A DNA stretch of 7,476 nt from Pseudomonadota bacterium (GCA_009778235.1 WRKE01000223.1:1-7476); one strand, 5' to 3'; shown: positions 1 to 7,226, counted from the first letter of the stretch. Program-made: numbers and translations. The notes: generated by a model from the letters alone, not told the origin.

Positions 1-1
1 G

Positions 2-3000
2 CTCGCCGACGCCCTGGTGCGGCTGGACGAGTCCGCCATCCACACCATCCATTCCTTCTGCCAACGCACCCTCAAGGAGCATGCCTTTGAATCGGCCATG
101 CCCTTTGAAACCGAGTTGCTGACCAGTGAGGCTGACCTGCGGCTCCAGGTGATCGAGGATTTCTGGCGCAACCGTTTTTACCCGGCCAGCGATGGGGAAG
201 CGGCCTGGGCCGCCGCCACCTGGCATGATCCGGCCGGACTGCTGGGGGCCTTGGGCAAGGCGGCGGCCGGGCTGGACTGCGAGCTGATTCCGGAGAACGA
301 CCCGCAGGAGACGGCGGCCTTGCAGGAGGCCAGCGACCGTTTGTTTGGCGAACTACGCGATGGCTGGCTCAAAGAACGGCAGCAGGTGGGCACCATTTTG
401 ACCACCGACCCCGGGCTCAAGAGAAGCGAACAGAGCTATCGCCTGATCGACCGGGTTCCACAGTTGATTGCCAACATGGACCGGCTGGCCGCATGTCCCA
501 CCCCGCCTTTCCTGCTGCCTGACAGGATCGACCGGCTGGCCGCTTCGGTCATGGCCTGCCACATCAAGGCAAAATGCGCACCGCCCTCCCATCCCTTTTT
601 CACCCTGTTCGACCAATGGTTCCAGCTGCATGGGCGCCTGGGGCACCGGCGCATTGTGGATGTGCTGCATCGGACCAGGCAGTTTCTCAACCTTGAACTC
701 GACCGCCGCAAACGTACCCAAGGCTGGTTATCCTACGATGATCTCCTGGTCCGGATGGCCGGGGCCCTGGAACGACCGGGCAGCGGACCTGAGCTGGCTG
801 CCCGCCTGATTGCCCGCTATCCCGCCGCCCTGATCGATGAATTCCAGGATACCGATCCGGTCCAATATCAGATATTCTCCCGCATCTATCGCCACCACGG
901 CACCCTGCTGCTCATCGGCGACCCCAAGCAGGCCATCTATTCGTTCCGCGGTGCCGACATCTTCACCTATATCCGGGCCCGGCGCGCCACCAACCCGGAC
1001 CACCGGGTCACCCTCGGGATCAACCACCGGGCGACCTCAGCCATGGTGCAGGCGATCAACACCCTGTTCAGCCGACGCGAGGATGCTTTTATATTTAAAG
1101 AGGACATCGCCTTTACGCCTGTCCAGGCCGCTGACCCGCCCAGGTCACAGCCGCTTGCGCTCGAGGGCCGGACCGTTTTGCCGCTGACCGCCCTGTTGCT
1201 GGACGATGAACGATTGCGACAGGGCCGATCGAAAACCATTGCCAAGGAACAGGCCCGCCGGGCCTCAATCGATTTCTGTGCCGAGGCCATAGTCCAACTC
1301 CTGGAAGCGGCCAGCCGGGGACAGGCCAGCATTGCCGGGCAACCGCTATTGCCGGGCGACATCGCCATCCTGCCCCGCACCAACCGCGAAGCCGAGGCCA
1401 TGCGCCAGGGGCTGCACCGCCGGGGCCTGAACTGCGCCTACATGGCTCAGGACTCGGTATTTGCCTCCCCGGAGGCCCTGACCCTGGCCCTGGTGATGGG
1501 AGCGCTGCTGGCGCCCGCCGACCAGGCGGCCATCCGTACCGGACTGGCCACCGAACTGTTTGGTTGCGACGGCGAGGAACTGCATCGCCTCACCGCTGAC
1601 GAGCGGGAATGGGAGGAGCGATTGGCCACGCTGCTTCGTTACCGTCAGCTCTGGGCCGAACAGGGTTTTTTCTATATGTTTCAGCATCTCATCGCCACCG
1701 AGCAGGTGACCCGACGGTTGACCGCCAAAAATGGTGGCCGCCGCAGCCTGACCAACTATCTCCACCTGGCCGAACTGCTCCAAGCCAGCCCAGCCGGCCA
1801 GCACGGCGCAGGGGCCTTGCTGCGTTGGCTGCATCGCCAAATCGACCATCCCGACGCCGATGCCGACGATCAACTGCTGCGCCTGGAAGACGACCAGCAT
1901 CTCATCCGGATTCTCACCATCCACCGGGCCAAGGGTCTGGAATTTCCGCTGGTGATCCTGCCGTTCCTGTGGTCCGGCCGGACCCCGGCCACCACTGGTC
2001 CCATTGCCTTTCATCGCCGCGACAACCAGCGCCTGGTCTTTGATCTGGGCAGCGGCCGGCCTGAGCATCGGCTCTGGGCCGAGGAAGAGGCCCTGGCCGA
2101 AGAGATGCGCCTCTTGTATGTGGCCATGACCCGCGCCAAATCCTGCTGTCTGTTCTGCTGGGGCAGGGTGAGCTCCATGGAGCGCACCGGACTGGCGCAT
2201 TTGCTGCACCAAGGATGTTGCCCTGAAAACGATGCCGAGCTGCGGCGCGAGTTGGAATCGTTGAACCGGGAACAATTGCTGCTCGAACAGCAAACCTATC
2301 CCGAAACCTTTGGCAGCCACCAACCGGCTGCCGCAGATGATGATCCTCCCTTGCACCCCGCCGTCTTCCCCGGCCGGATCAACCCCGGCTGGTCGCTGAC
2401 CAGCTATTCCCGCCTGAGCGCGGGCGCCGACATGGTCGAGGCGGCGGAGCGGGACCAGCGGGACCACCCGGCGGCGGCCAGGCTCGAGGACTTCCGCTCC
2501 ATCTTCACCTTTCCCCGCGGTCCCAAGGCAGGCACCTGTCTCCATGCCCTGCTCGAACAGATCGATGGCGGCCGGCCGGCCGGGGAGCAAGCCCCTCTGG
2601 TCGCCCACGAACTGGAGCGGGCCGGGATCGATCCGCGCTGGCAGCCTGCCCTGGCCGGCTGGCTGGACGATCTGCTCGCCACGCCCTTGCCCGGTACCTG
2701 TAGCCTCGGCCAATTGGCCGCTGGCGACCGGATCAACGAACTCAGCTTCCTTTTCCCCCTGGAACAGGTCGACCCTCTGCTGCTCAACCCTTTGCTCATC
2801 GGAGCCGGCCTGCGCCCCCTGACCGTTGGCCCCCTGGGATTGCACGGCCTGATGAAGGGATTCATCGACCTGGTCTTCCGCCATCAAGGCCGCTATTATC
2901 TGGTCGATTACAAGTCGAATTTCCTCGGCCCGGACCTCGTCCACTACTCCCCCGCGGCCCTGGAGGCCTGCATGGACAGCCATCAATACCCGCTCCAGGT

Positions 3001-3208
3001 CCTGATCTACACCCTGGCCCTGCACCGATTTTTGGGGGCGCGGCTGCCGGACTACCGCTACCACGACCAGGTGGGCGGTGTTTATTATCTCTTCCTGCGG
3101 GCCATGCACCCCAGCCATCCACCCGGAACCGGCATCCACGCCTTCAGACCGGACCAGGCGCTGATCGAATCCCTTGATGCGCTCTGCCGGGGAGGAGGCA
3201 CAAGATGA
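2..3208 (+). CDS. recB: RecB, exodeoxyribonuclease V beta subunit (5' partial)
   Basis: RecB is the 3'-5' helicase and nuclease subunit of the RecBCD complex, which processes double-strand breaks and loads RecA. The frame is open from base 2; the first visible residues run into the TIHSFCQR motif, so about 115-120 N-terminal residues, including Walker A, lie before the window (estimated against the 1180-residue E. coli protein). Visible UvrD/SF1 motifs are DEFQDTD (836-856, Walker B), GDPKQAIYSFRGAD (917-958), ILTIHRAKGLEF (from 1910, motif V) and LLYVAMTRAK (2111-2140, motif VI). The C-terminal nuclease domain keeps GTCLH (2531-2545), GFID (2858-2869), VDYKSN (2903-2920) and a following Q/Y helix (about 2984-3010). 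These match the E. coli catalytic His956, Asp1067, Asp1080 and Lys1082, so both activities look intact. The GTG at 17 is internal, not the start. The stop overlaps the recD start by four bases. Confidence 0.97.
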   Translation, partial: LADALVRLDESAIHTIHSFCQRTLKEHAFESAMPFETELLTSEADLRLQVIEDFWRNRFYPASDGEAAWAAATWHDPAGLLGALGKAAAGLDCELIPENDPQETAALQEASDRLFGELRDGWLKERQQVGTILTTDPGLKRSEQSYRLIDRVPQLIANMDRLAACPTPPFLLPDRIDRLAASVMACHIKAKCAPPSHPFFTLFDQWFQLHGRLGHRRIVDVLHRTRQFLNLELDRRKRTQGWLSYDDLLVRMAGALERPGSGPELAARLIARYPAALIDEFQDTDPVQYQIFSRIYRHHGTLLLIGDPKQAIYSFRGADIFTYIRARRATNPDHRVTLGINHRATSAMVQAINTLFSRREDAFIFKEDIAFTPVQAADPPRSQPLALEGRTVLPLTALLLDDERLRQGRSKTIAKEQARRASIDFCAEAIVQLLEAASRGQASIAGQPLLPGDIAILPRTNREAEAMRQGLHRRGLNCAYMAQDSVFASPEALTLALVMGALLAPADQAAIRTGLATELFGCDGEELHRLTADEREWEERLATLLRYRQLWAEQGFFYMFQHLIATEQVTRRLTAKNGGRRSLTNYLHLAELLQASPAGQHGAGALLRWLHRQIDHPDADADDQLLRLEDDQHLIRILTIHRAKGLEFPLVILPFLWSGRTPATTGPIAFHRRDNQRLVFDLGSGRPEHRLWAEEEALAEEMRLLYVAMTRAKSCCLFCWGRVSSMERTGLAHLLHQGCCPENDAELRRELESLNREQLLLEQQTYPETFGSHQPAAADDDPPLHPAVFPGRINPGWSLTSYSRLSAGADMVEAAERDQRDHPAAARLEDFRSIFTFPRGPKAGTCLHALLEQIDGGRPAGEQAPLVAHELERAGIDPRWQPALAGWLDDLLATPLPGTCSLGQLAAGDRINELSFLFPLEQVDPLLLNPLLIGAGLRPLTVGPLGLHGLMKGFIDLVFRHQGRYYLVDYKSNFLGPDLVHYSPAALEACMDSHQYPLQVLIYTLALHRFLGARLPDYRYHDQVGGVYYLFLRAMHPSHPPGTGIHAFRPDQALIESLDALCRGGGTR
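3193..3198 (+). promoter_or_regulatory. Ribosome binding site of recD
   Basis: AGGAGG lies six bases before the ATG at 3205 and sits inside the last codons of recB. A near-consensus site here, with the ATGA stop/start overlap, fixes the recD start and suggests reinitiation or coupled translation from recB. Confidence 0.85.
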
Positions 3209-5052
3209 TTGTACGGCCCGATGGCATCCAAACCAGCCCCATGTTCCGTCCCCTCGATGTCCATGCGGCCAGCCTCCTGGCCCGGATCGACGGCGGACAA
3301 TGCCCGGAACTTTTTGTAGTAGCGGCCCTGACCAGTTGGGCCACCGGACAGGGCCACACCTGTCTGCCCCTGTCCGAGGCGGCCAGGCTGGCGGCCGAGG
3401 CCGGTCTGGACCGCGCCCCTTTTGTTGATCCAGCCGCACTCCGCCGCTCTCTTCTGGCTTCACCGGCCGTTGGCCGCGAAGGCGAGATCCTCCCCCTGGT
3501 GTTGGACCGGGCCGACAATCTGTTCCTCTTCCGCCTCGACCGGGACGAAGGAGTGATCGCCCGGGCCCTGTGGGGACGGGCCGAAGCGGTGATGCCGGAG
3601 ATCCCGGCCGAGGCCGGTCCCCTGCTCGATTGCCTCTTCCCCGTTGCCGCAAACGAAACGGCCACCGACCGGCCCGTCGACTGGCAAAGAGCCGCGGCGG
3701 CGCTGGCCCTGTGCAAACGCTTTGTGGTCATCTCCGGCGGACCGGGGACGGGCAAGACCCACACCGCTGCCCGCATCCTCGCCCTGCTCGCGGCCCTGGC
3801 CCCAACCGCCCTGCGCGTAGCCCTGGCCGCGCCCACCGGCAAGGCGGCGCTCCGGCTGCAGGAATCCATCCGCGCCGCCAAGGCAGTGCTGCCGCCCGCC
3901 CTGGCCACAGCCATCCCCGAACAGGCCCAAACCCTCCACCGGCTGCTCGGCTATCGCCACGACCGGCCCGGTTTCCGCCACCATGCCGGCCATCTTCTGC
4001 CCCTTGATCTCCTCATCCTGGATGAGGCCTCGATGATCGATGTGCCGTTGATGGCCGCGGCCCTGGCTGCCCTGCCCCCGGCCTGCCGGGTCATCCTCCT
4101 TGGCGATCGAGACCAGTTGGCCTCGGTGGAGGCCGGCAACCTGTTCGGCGATCTCTGCGGCGACGGTCCGCTCCACTGGTCAACGGAGTTGGCCGAACGC
4201 ATGCGGCCGCTGGTCGCCCCGGCCCGGCTCCCGGACTTTCCCGGCGCCAATGCCAGTCCACTGGCTGACTCCCTGGTGGTGCTCCGCACCAGCCGCCGCT
4301 TCGGCGAGACCTCGGGCATCGGCGCCCTGGCACGGGCAGTCAACAGCGGCGACCCCACCCAACTGGAGGCCGTACTTCAAGCCCAGACCCCGGACCTGCA
4401 GCTTAAGGAGGCCGCCGACCTCGAGGCCGCCACCTGGCTGCGGCAATGGATTCAGCGCCATTTTCTGCCACTGTTCATGGCCCACAGCCCGCAGCAGGCC
4501 CTGGATGAGCTCGGACGCGGCCGCATCCTTTGCGCCCTGCGCGAGGGACCGGCCGGGGTCGAAGGGATCAACCGGCTGACCGAGTCCCTGTTCCGGCATC
4601 AAGGCCTGATCAGCAGCAGCGAGCGGCTCTATCGCTCCATGCCGCTTATCATCCTGCGCAATGACTATAACCTGGGCCTGTTCAACGGTGACACCGGCGT
4701 CCTCTGGCCCGATCGCCACAATCTTCTCCAGGCCTGGTTTTCCCAACCGGACGGCGGCCCCAGGCCGGTGGCGCTCGCCCGCCTGCCCGCCTGGCAGACC
4801 GCCTTCGCCCTCACGGTGCACAAGGCGCAAGGCTCGGAATTCGATCGGGTTTTATGCATCCTGCCCCAGGAGGATGCACCTATCCTCAGCCGGGAACTGC
4901 TGTACACCGGCATCACCAGGGCCAGGTTCCATCTCACCCTTTTCGGACGGCGGACCCTGCTGCACCAGATCGTGCGGCGCCGGGTGCGCCGGTATTCGGG
5001 CCTGGACCTCAAGCTGCGCCACCAAGAAACAAGAGAAGGAGAACGATCATGA
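3205..5052 (+). CDS. recD: RecD, exodeoxyribonuclease V alpha subunit (5'-3' helicase)
   Basis: RecD is the fast 5'-3' SF1B helicase of RecBCD. At 615 residues it is close to the 608 of E. coli RecD. Visible motifs are Walker A GGPGTGKT (residues 178-185, Lys184), LAAPTGKAA (motif Ia, around residue 210), the TLHRLLGY segment, Walker B LLILDEAS (Asp273, Glu274), GDRDQLASVEAG (300-311, motif III), LRTSRRFG (360-367, motif IV), LTVHKAQGSEF (536-546, motif V) and LLYTGITRAR (565-574, motif VI with the arginine finger region). The weakly conserved N-terminal part of about 170 residues fits the RecB-interaction domain. The ATG at 3205 is chosen for its strong Shine-Dalgarno and its ATGA overlap with recB. 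All motifs are complete, so a working subunit is expected. The small alternative RecD2 form is excluded by gene context with recB. Confidence 0.97.
   Translation: MIVRPDGIQTSPMFRPLDVHAASLLARIDGGQCPELFVVAALTSWATGQGHTCLPLSEAARLAAEAGLDRAPFVDPAALRRSLLASPAVGREGEILPLVLDRADNLFLFRLDRDEGVIARALWGRAEAVMPEIPAEAGPLLDCLFPVAANETATDRPVDWQRAAAALALCKRFVVISGGPGTGKTHTAARILALLAALAPTALRVALAAPTGKAALRLQESIRAAKAVLPPALATAIPEQAQTLHRLLGYRHDRPGFRHHAGHLLPLDLLILDEASMIDVPLMAAALAALPPACRVILLGDRDQLASVEAGNLFGDLCGDGPLHWSTELAERMRPLVAPARLPDFPGANASPLADSLVVLRTSRRFGETSGIGALARAVNSGDPTQLEAVLQAQTPDLQLKEAADLEAATWLRQWIQRHFLPLFMAHSPQQALDELGRGRILCALREGPAGVEGINRLTESLFRHQGLISSSERLYRSMPLIILRNDYNLGLFNGDTGVLWPDRHNLLQAWFSQPDGGPRPVALARLPAWQTAFALTVHKAQGSEFDRVLCILPQEDAPILSRELLYTGITRARFHLTLFGRRTLLHQIVRRRVRRYSGLDLKLRHQETREGERS
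5036..5041 (+). promoter_or_regulatory. Ribosome binding site of the ADP-ribosylglycohydrolase-like gene
   Basis: AAGGAG lies seven bases before the ATG at 5049, inside the 3' end of recD. It decides the start: the reading frame is open further upstream into recD (from about 4854), but that extension encodes proline- and histidine-rich shadow sequence, whereas the family-like protein begins at 5049. Confidence 0.8.
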
Positions 5053-5966
5053 CCTCACGGGCCAAAGCCATGGTCCTGGCATCCTTTGTTGCCGACAGTC
5101 TTGCCCTCGGCGCCCATTGGATATACAACACCGACGAAATCGACCGGCTGATCGGCCGGGTGGATAAGCTGCTCGCCCCGCTCCCCGGTTCCTATCACCA
5201 CGGCAAGTTAAGGGGAGATTTCACCCACTATGGCGACCAGGCCATGGTGCTGCTCGAATCCCTCATCCTGCGCCAGGGCTTCTCCTTGCCCGATTTTGCC
5301 GCCGACTGGCAGCGGCTGTTCACCGGCGGGTACCGGGGCTACATCGACCAGGCCACCGCCGCCACCCTGGAGAACATGGGCCGCTCCCTGCCTCTTACCC
5401 AGGTCGGTTCGCAGTCCTCGGACCTGGGCGGCGCCGCCCGGATCGCCCCGCTCGTCTACCAATACCGCGATAACCGAGCCCGTCTGCTGAAGGCGGTTCG
5501 CCAACAGACCGCCCTTACCCACAACAACCCCATGACCCTGGCCGGGGCCGATTTCCTCGCCAAAACGGTCTGGGCGACGCTCCACGGCACCGTCCCGGCT
5601 TCGGCCATGGCAAGTGCCCTGAATGAAGGCGTGGCGGATTGCGACTTGGATCTCCGTATCCGGAGCGGGCTCGATTCAGGCGGCCAGGACACCCGGGCGA
5701 CGATCAAGCGCTTCGGCCAGATGTGCAGCATCGCCGCAGCCCTTCCCGGCGCCATCCACCTGGTCCTGACCTATCCGGATGACCTGCGGGCCGCCCTGAG
5801 CGAAAATGTCATGGCCGGCGGAGATTCGGCCGCCCGCGGCCTGGCGGCCGGTATGATTTTGGGGGCTGCCTTGGGGGAAGCCGCCATCCCCGAAGAGTGG
5901 ACGCGGGCCATGGTCCGGGGGAACGATATTATGCAGCTGCTCGCCGAGCTTGACCGCTTGAGCTGA
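5049..5966 (+). CDS. ADP-ribosylglycohydrolase-superfamily protein, J1-crystallin-like
   Basis: The 305-residue length and segment order fit the all-helical ADP-ribosylglycohydrolase (DraG/ARH) fold, whose active members remove ADP-ribose from proteins or small molecules with two Mg ions. Markers in order: ADSLALGAHWIY (residues 15-26), where active enzymes have a GD-x-LG-x-x-x-E type motif; GDFTHYGDQ (56-64), in the place of the usual TDDT; a DLGGAAR segment followed by a THNNP segment in the middle; and GGDSAARG (257-264), in the place of GGDTDT. Only one Asp (Asp259) of the last motif is kept. The HWIY and YGDQ signatures recall, from memory, the J1-crystallin/selenoprotein J-like branch, whose biochemical activity is poorly defined. 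There is no signal peptide or membrane segment, so it should be cytoplasmic. It overlaps recD by four bases (ATGA) and is probably the last gene of the recBD operon. Superfamily membership is fairly secure; hydrolase activity is not. Confidence 0.82.
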   Translation: MTSRAKAMVLASFVADSLALGAHWIYNTDEIDRLIGRVDKLLAPLPGSYHHGKLRGDFTHYGDQAMVLLESLILRQGFSLPDFAADWQRLFTGGYRGYIDQATAATLENMGRSLPLTQVGSQSSDLGGAARIAPLVYQYRDNRARLLKAVRQQTALTHNNPMTLAGADFLAKTVWATLHGTVPASAMASALNEGVADCDLDLRIRSGLDSGGQDTRATIKRFGQMCSIAAALPGAIHLVLTYPDDLRAALSENVMAGGDSAARGLAAGMILGAALGEAAIPEEWTRAMVRGNDIMQLLAELDRLS

Positions 5967-6366
5967 TGGCAGAACATTCAGGAGTTACCTCTACAGAGTC
6001 TACCGAACCCTGGCCACCTTCGAACAACTCAAACTGGTCCACTGGGTGGAAACCATTGAGAATCAGGCTCGATTCGAGGCCCAAATGGGCCAGCACCACC
6101 ATTTTTTCCGCAATACCCGCGACCAACGGGTCGACTTTTTGTGGCAGGCCTTTGATGATATCCAACTGCCGACCCGCCGGCCGAGTTCGCCGCTTTTGTT
6201 CAACCCCGCTCAAAACGGTTTTTCCCCCGCCTGCCATCCCAAACACCGCTTCTTTGCCTTGAAGGACTTTACAGCCAAAAGGAGAATGATTATTGTCCGC
6301 AAAATCTGTCGCGACTGGAGACAGGGGCGGGTACCCCACTTCGCGGCCCCCGGCCCATTCTCCTGA
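5962..6366 (+). pseudogene. Unidentified plus-strand reading frame, possibly a frameshifted small gene
   Basis: The frame starting at 5962 is open to the TGA at 6364-6366. Its first half reads like a helical, charged protein (for example YRTLATFEQLKLVHWVE from 6001). A hand count over about 60 codons from 6001 gives roughly 63, 33 and 70 percent GC at codon positions 1, 2 and 3, the pattern of true coding sequence in a GC-rich genome. No ATG precedes this stretch in frame; the only starts are CTG or the GTG at 6046, without a Shine-Dalgarno. In another frame an ATG at 5966 overlaps the stop of the preceding gene (TGATG). One added base near 5978 would join MAEH to the FRSYLYRVYRTL stretch. 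It may therefore be a decayed or frameshifted fourth operon gene, or a sequencing error. The part after about 6190 looks less coding-like. I do not recognise the protein. Confidence 0.3.
6268..6296 (+). promoter_or_regulatory. Candidate sigma-70 promoter of tpx
   Basis: TTTACA (6268-6273, five of six matches to TTGACA) is separated by exactly 17 bases from TATTGT (6291-6296, four of six matches to TATAAT). The start of transcription would be near 6303, giving a leader of about 107 nt before tpx. It lies in the gap after the recBD operon, where tpx would need its own promoter. Such matches arise by chance, so this is moderate support only. Confidence 0.4.
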
Positions 6367-6396
6367 ATTTTCAACGATATCATCGAACATCATCCC

Positions 6397-6403
6397 AAAG
6401 GAG
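6397..6403 (+). promoter_or_regulatory. Ribosome binding site of tpx
   Basis: AAAGGAG ends seven bases before the ATG at 6411. It is a near-ideal Shine-Dalgarno and supports this start, which also agrees with the usual N-terminus of Tpx proteins. Confidence 0.85.
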
Positions 6404-6410
6404 ATCCACT

Positions 6411-6911
6411 ATGGCCACTATTACCCTGCAAGGCAATTCCCTCGAAACCTGCGGCACTCTGCCGGTCAAGTCTTCCCAAGCCCCTGATTTCAAGCTGGTC
6501 AAGACCGATCTTGCCGAAGTGAGCTTGGCCGATTACCAAGGCAAGCAGATCGTGCTCAACATCTTCCCCAGTATCGATACCCCGGTGTGCGCCGCCTCGG
6601 TCCGTCGCTTCAACAAGGCCGCCGGCGAATTGGCCAATACGGTTGTGCTCTGTGTCTCGGCCGACCTGCCCTTTGCCCATACCCGCTTCTGCGAAACCGA
6701 CGGGCTCAACAATGTCGAATCACTGTCTGTTTTCCGTTCGCCGGCCTTTGGCAAGGACTACGGCGTGACCATCACCACTGGTCCCCTTGCCGGGCTCCTG
6801 GCCCGGGCGATTGTGATCGTCGACCCCAAGGGCAAGGTTGTCTACACCGAGCAGGTTCCCGAGATCACGCAAGAACCGAACTACGACGCTGCCCTGGCTG
6901 CTTTGCAATAA
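6411..6911 (+). CDS. tpx: Thiol peroxidase Tpx (atypical 2-Cys peroxiredoxin)
   Basis: Tpx reduces hydrogen peroxide and, preferentially, alkyl hydroperoxides using thioredoxin as the electron donor. The 166-residue protein follows E. coli Tpx (168 residues) almost end to end: an N-terminal hairpin (TLQGNSLETCG), the APDFKLV strand, the peroxidatic motif NIFPSIDTPVC with Cys60, CVSADLPFA, and the resolving cysteine in RFCETDGL (Cys94). Conserved segments such as YGVTITTGPLAGLLARA and the EPNYDAALAAL C-terminus are present. Cys60 and Cys94 correspond to Cys61 and Cys95 of E. coli, so an intact catalytic pair is expected. It is a cytoplasmic antioxidant enzyme. It stands apart from the recBD operon, with a gap of over 400 bases and a likely promoter of its own. 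No terminator follows immediately; the first strong one is at 7129-7161. Confidence 0.97.
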   Translation: MATITLQGNSLETCGTLPVKSSQAPDFKLVKTDLAEVSLADYQGKQIVLNIFPSIDTPVCAASVRRFNKAAGELANTVVLCVSADLPFAHTRFCETDGLNNVESLSVFRSPAFGKDYGVTITTGPLAGLLARAIVIVDPKGKVVYTEQVPEITQEPNYDAALAALQ

Positions 6912-6945
6912 TTTTAAGGCGATGAACGAAAGTCAGCAATTTTGA

Positions 6946-7130
6946 TTGGAGTAGGCAGGTTGGGCAGAGCGCGGCTCAACATTGGCGCTCACAGGGTCAT
7001 CCGTACCTGTGAGCTGTCCTCATTGTGAGGGGCTTTGCTCCGAAGCAATCCAGCACGAGCCGCCCTCATCGCATCAAAAAATGCTGAGTTTTGTGTAGAA
7101 CCATTTTTTTTATTCCCGCTGCCTACCCAA
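6946..7130 (+). ncRNA. Putative structured RNA of about 185 nt downstream of tpx
   Basis: A long-range stem joins 6946-6958 (TTGG, bulged A6950, GTAGGCAG) to 7119-7130 (CTGCCTACCCAA): 12 Watson-Crick pairs. Inside it are a 7-bp stem with one G-U pair (6959-6965 with 6974-6980), a perfect 9-bp hairpin (GCTCACAGG 6987-6995 with CCTGTGAGC 7006-7014, 10-nt loop), CCTCA/TGAGG (7018-7022 with 7026-7030), TTGCT/AGCAA (7035-7039 with 7044-7048), and a two-part hairpin (CTCA 7065-7068 and GCAT 7071-7074 with ATGC 7081-7084 and TGAG 7085-7088). GCGGCTC (6971-6977) can instead pair with GAGCCGC (7057-7063), which would disrupt the first inner stem. An intrinsic terminator follows directly, which sets the orientation. 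I could not place it in a known family: it does not look like tmRNA, SRP RNA or RNase P RNA, and its overall length resembles 6S RNA without an obvious sequence match. I found no clear promoter of its own, so it may be a tpx 3' UTR. Confidence 0.45.
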
Positions 7131-7161
7131 GCTCCAGCCAACCCTGGCCGGAGCTTTTTTT
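7129..7161 (+). terminator. Strong intrinsic terminator
   Basis: AAGCTCC (7129-7135) pairs perfectly with GGAGCTT (7150-7156). Beyond an A/C mismatch, GCC (7137-7139) pairs with GGC (7146-7148) around a 6-nt loop. Seven T residues (7155-7161) follow the stem directly. It would end transcription from tpx or from the putative RNA at 6946-7130. Its first two bases, A7129 and A7130, are also the last two of the long-range closing stem, so the two helices abut. Confidence 0.85.
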
Positions 7162-7196
7162 GCACGCCCGGCATGGGCGCATCACTGGATTGCTTG

Positions 7197-7226
7197 TCCG
7201 TAACGGCAGATTCTCCTGCCAACGGA
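7197..7226. repeat. Two-part inverted repeat (hairpin)
   Basis: TCCGT (7197-7201) pairs with ACGGA (7222-7226), and within it GGCAG (7205-7209) pairs with CTGCC (7216-7220) around a 6-nt loop, with an asymmetric internal loop of three and one bases. No T tract follows on the plus strand, so it is not an ordinary terminator in that direction. Its role is unknown. Confidence 0.5.

Noticed and set aside
1346..3652. Very long minus-strand open frame (768 codons) opposite recB and the start of recD
   Set aside because: It is a shadow of GC-rich coding sequence: glycine-, arginine- and proline-rich translation, no recognisable motif, and full overlap with confidently identified recB and recD.
6286..6366. 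Small peptide frame starting at the ATG at 6286 (or TTG at 6293) behind AAGGAG
   Set aside because: The ATG is only one base from the GGAG, too close for initiation, and the same bases fit the spacer and -10 of the tpx promoter.
5929..6393. Minus-strand open frame of 154 codons opposite the gap before tpx
   Set aside because: It starts without a Shine-Dalgarno, shares codon boundaries with the plus-strand frame, and the codon-position composition fits the plus strand slightly better. The preference is mild, so a homology search should test both.
6959..6980. Integron attC-like core sites (GTTGGGC and GCTCAAC fit GTTRRRY and RYYYAAC)
   Set aside because: They occur in the reverse order and only 8 bases apart, so they do not form an attC site; they are simply the two arms of a small hairpin.
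6946..7130. Miniature transposable element or retron RNA, because of the long terminal inverted repeats
   Set aside because: No target-site duplication is visible beside the repeats and no reverse transcriptase or transposase lies in the window; the adjacent terminator fits an RNA better. A copy-number search would settle the mobile-element option.
6989..7222. Minus-strand open frame of 77 codons across the structured region
   Set aside because: No ribosome binding site, codon use unlike the neighbours, and it runs through the terminator and hairpins, which better explain the sequence.
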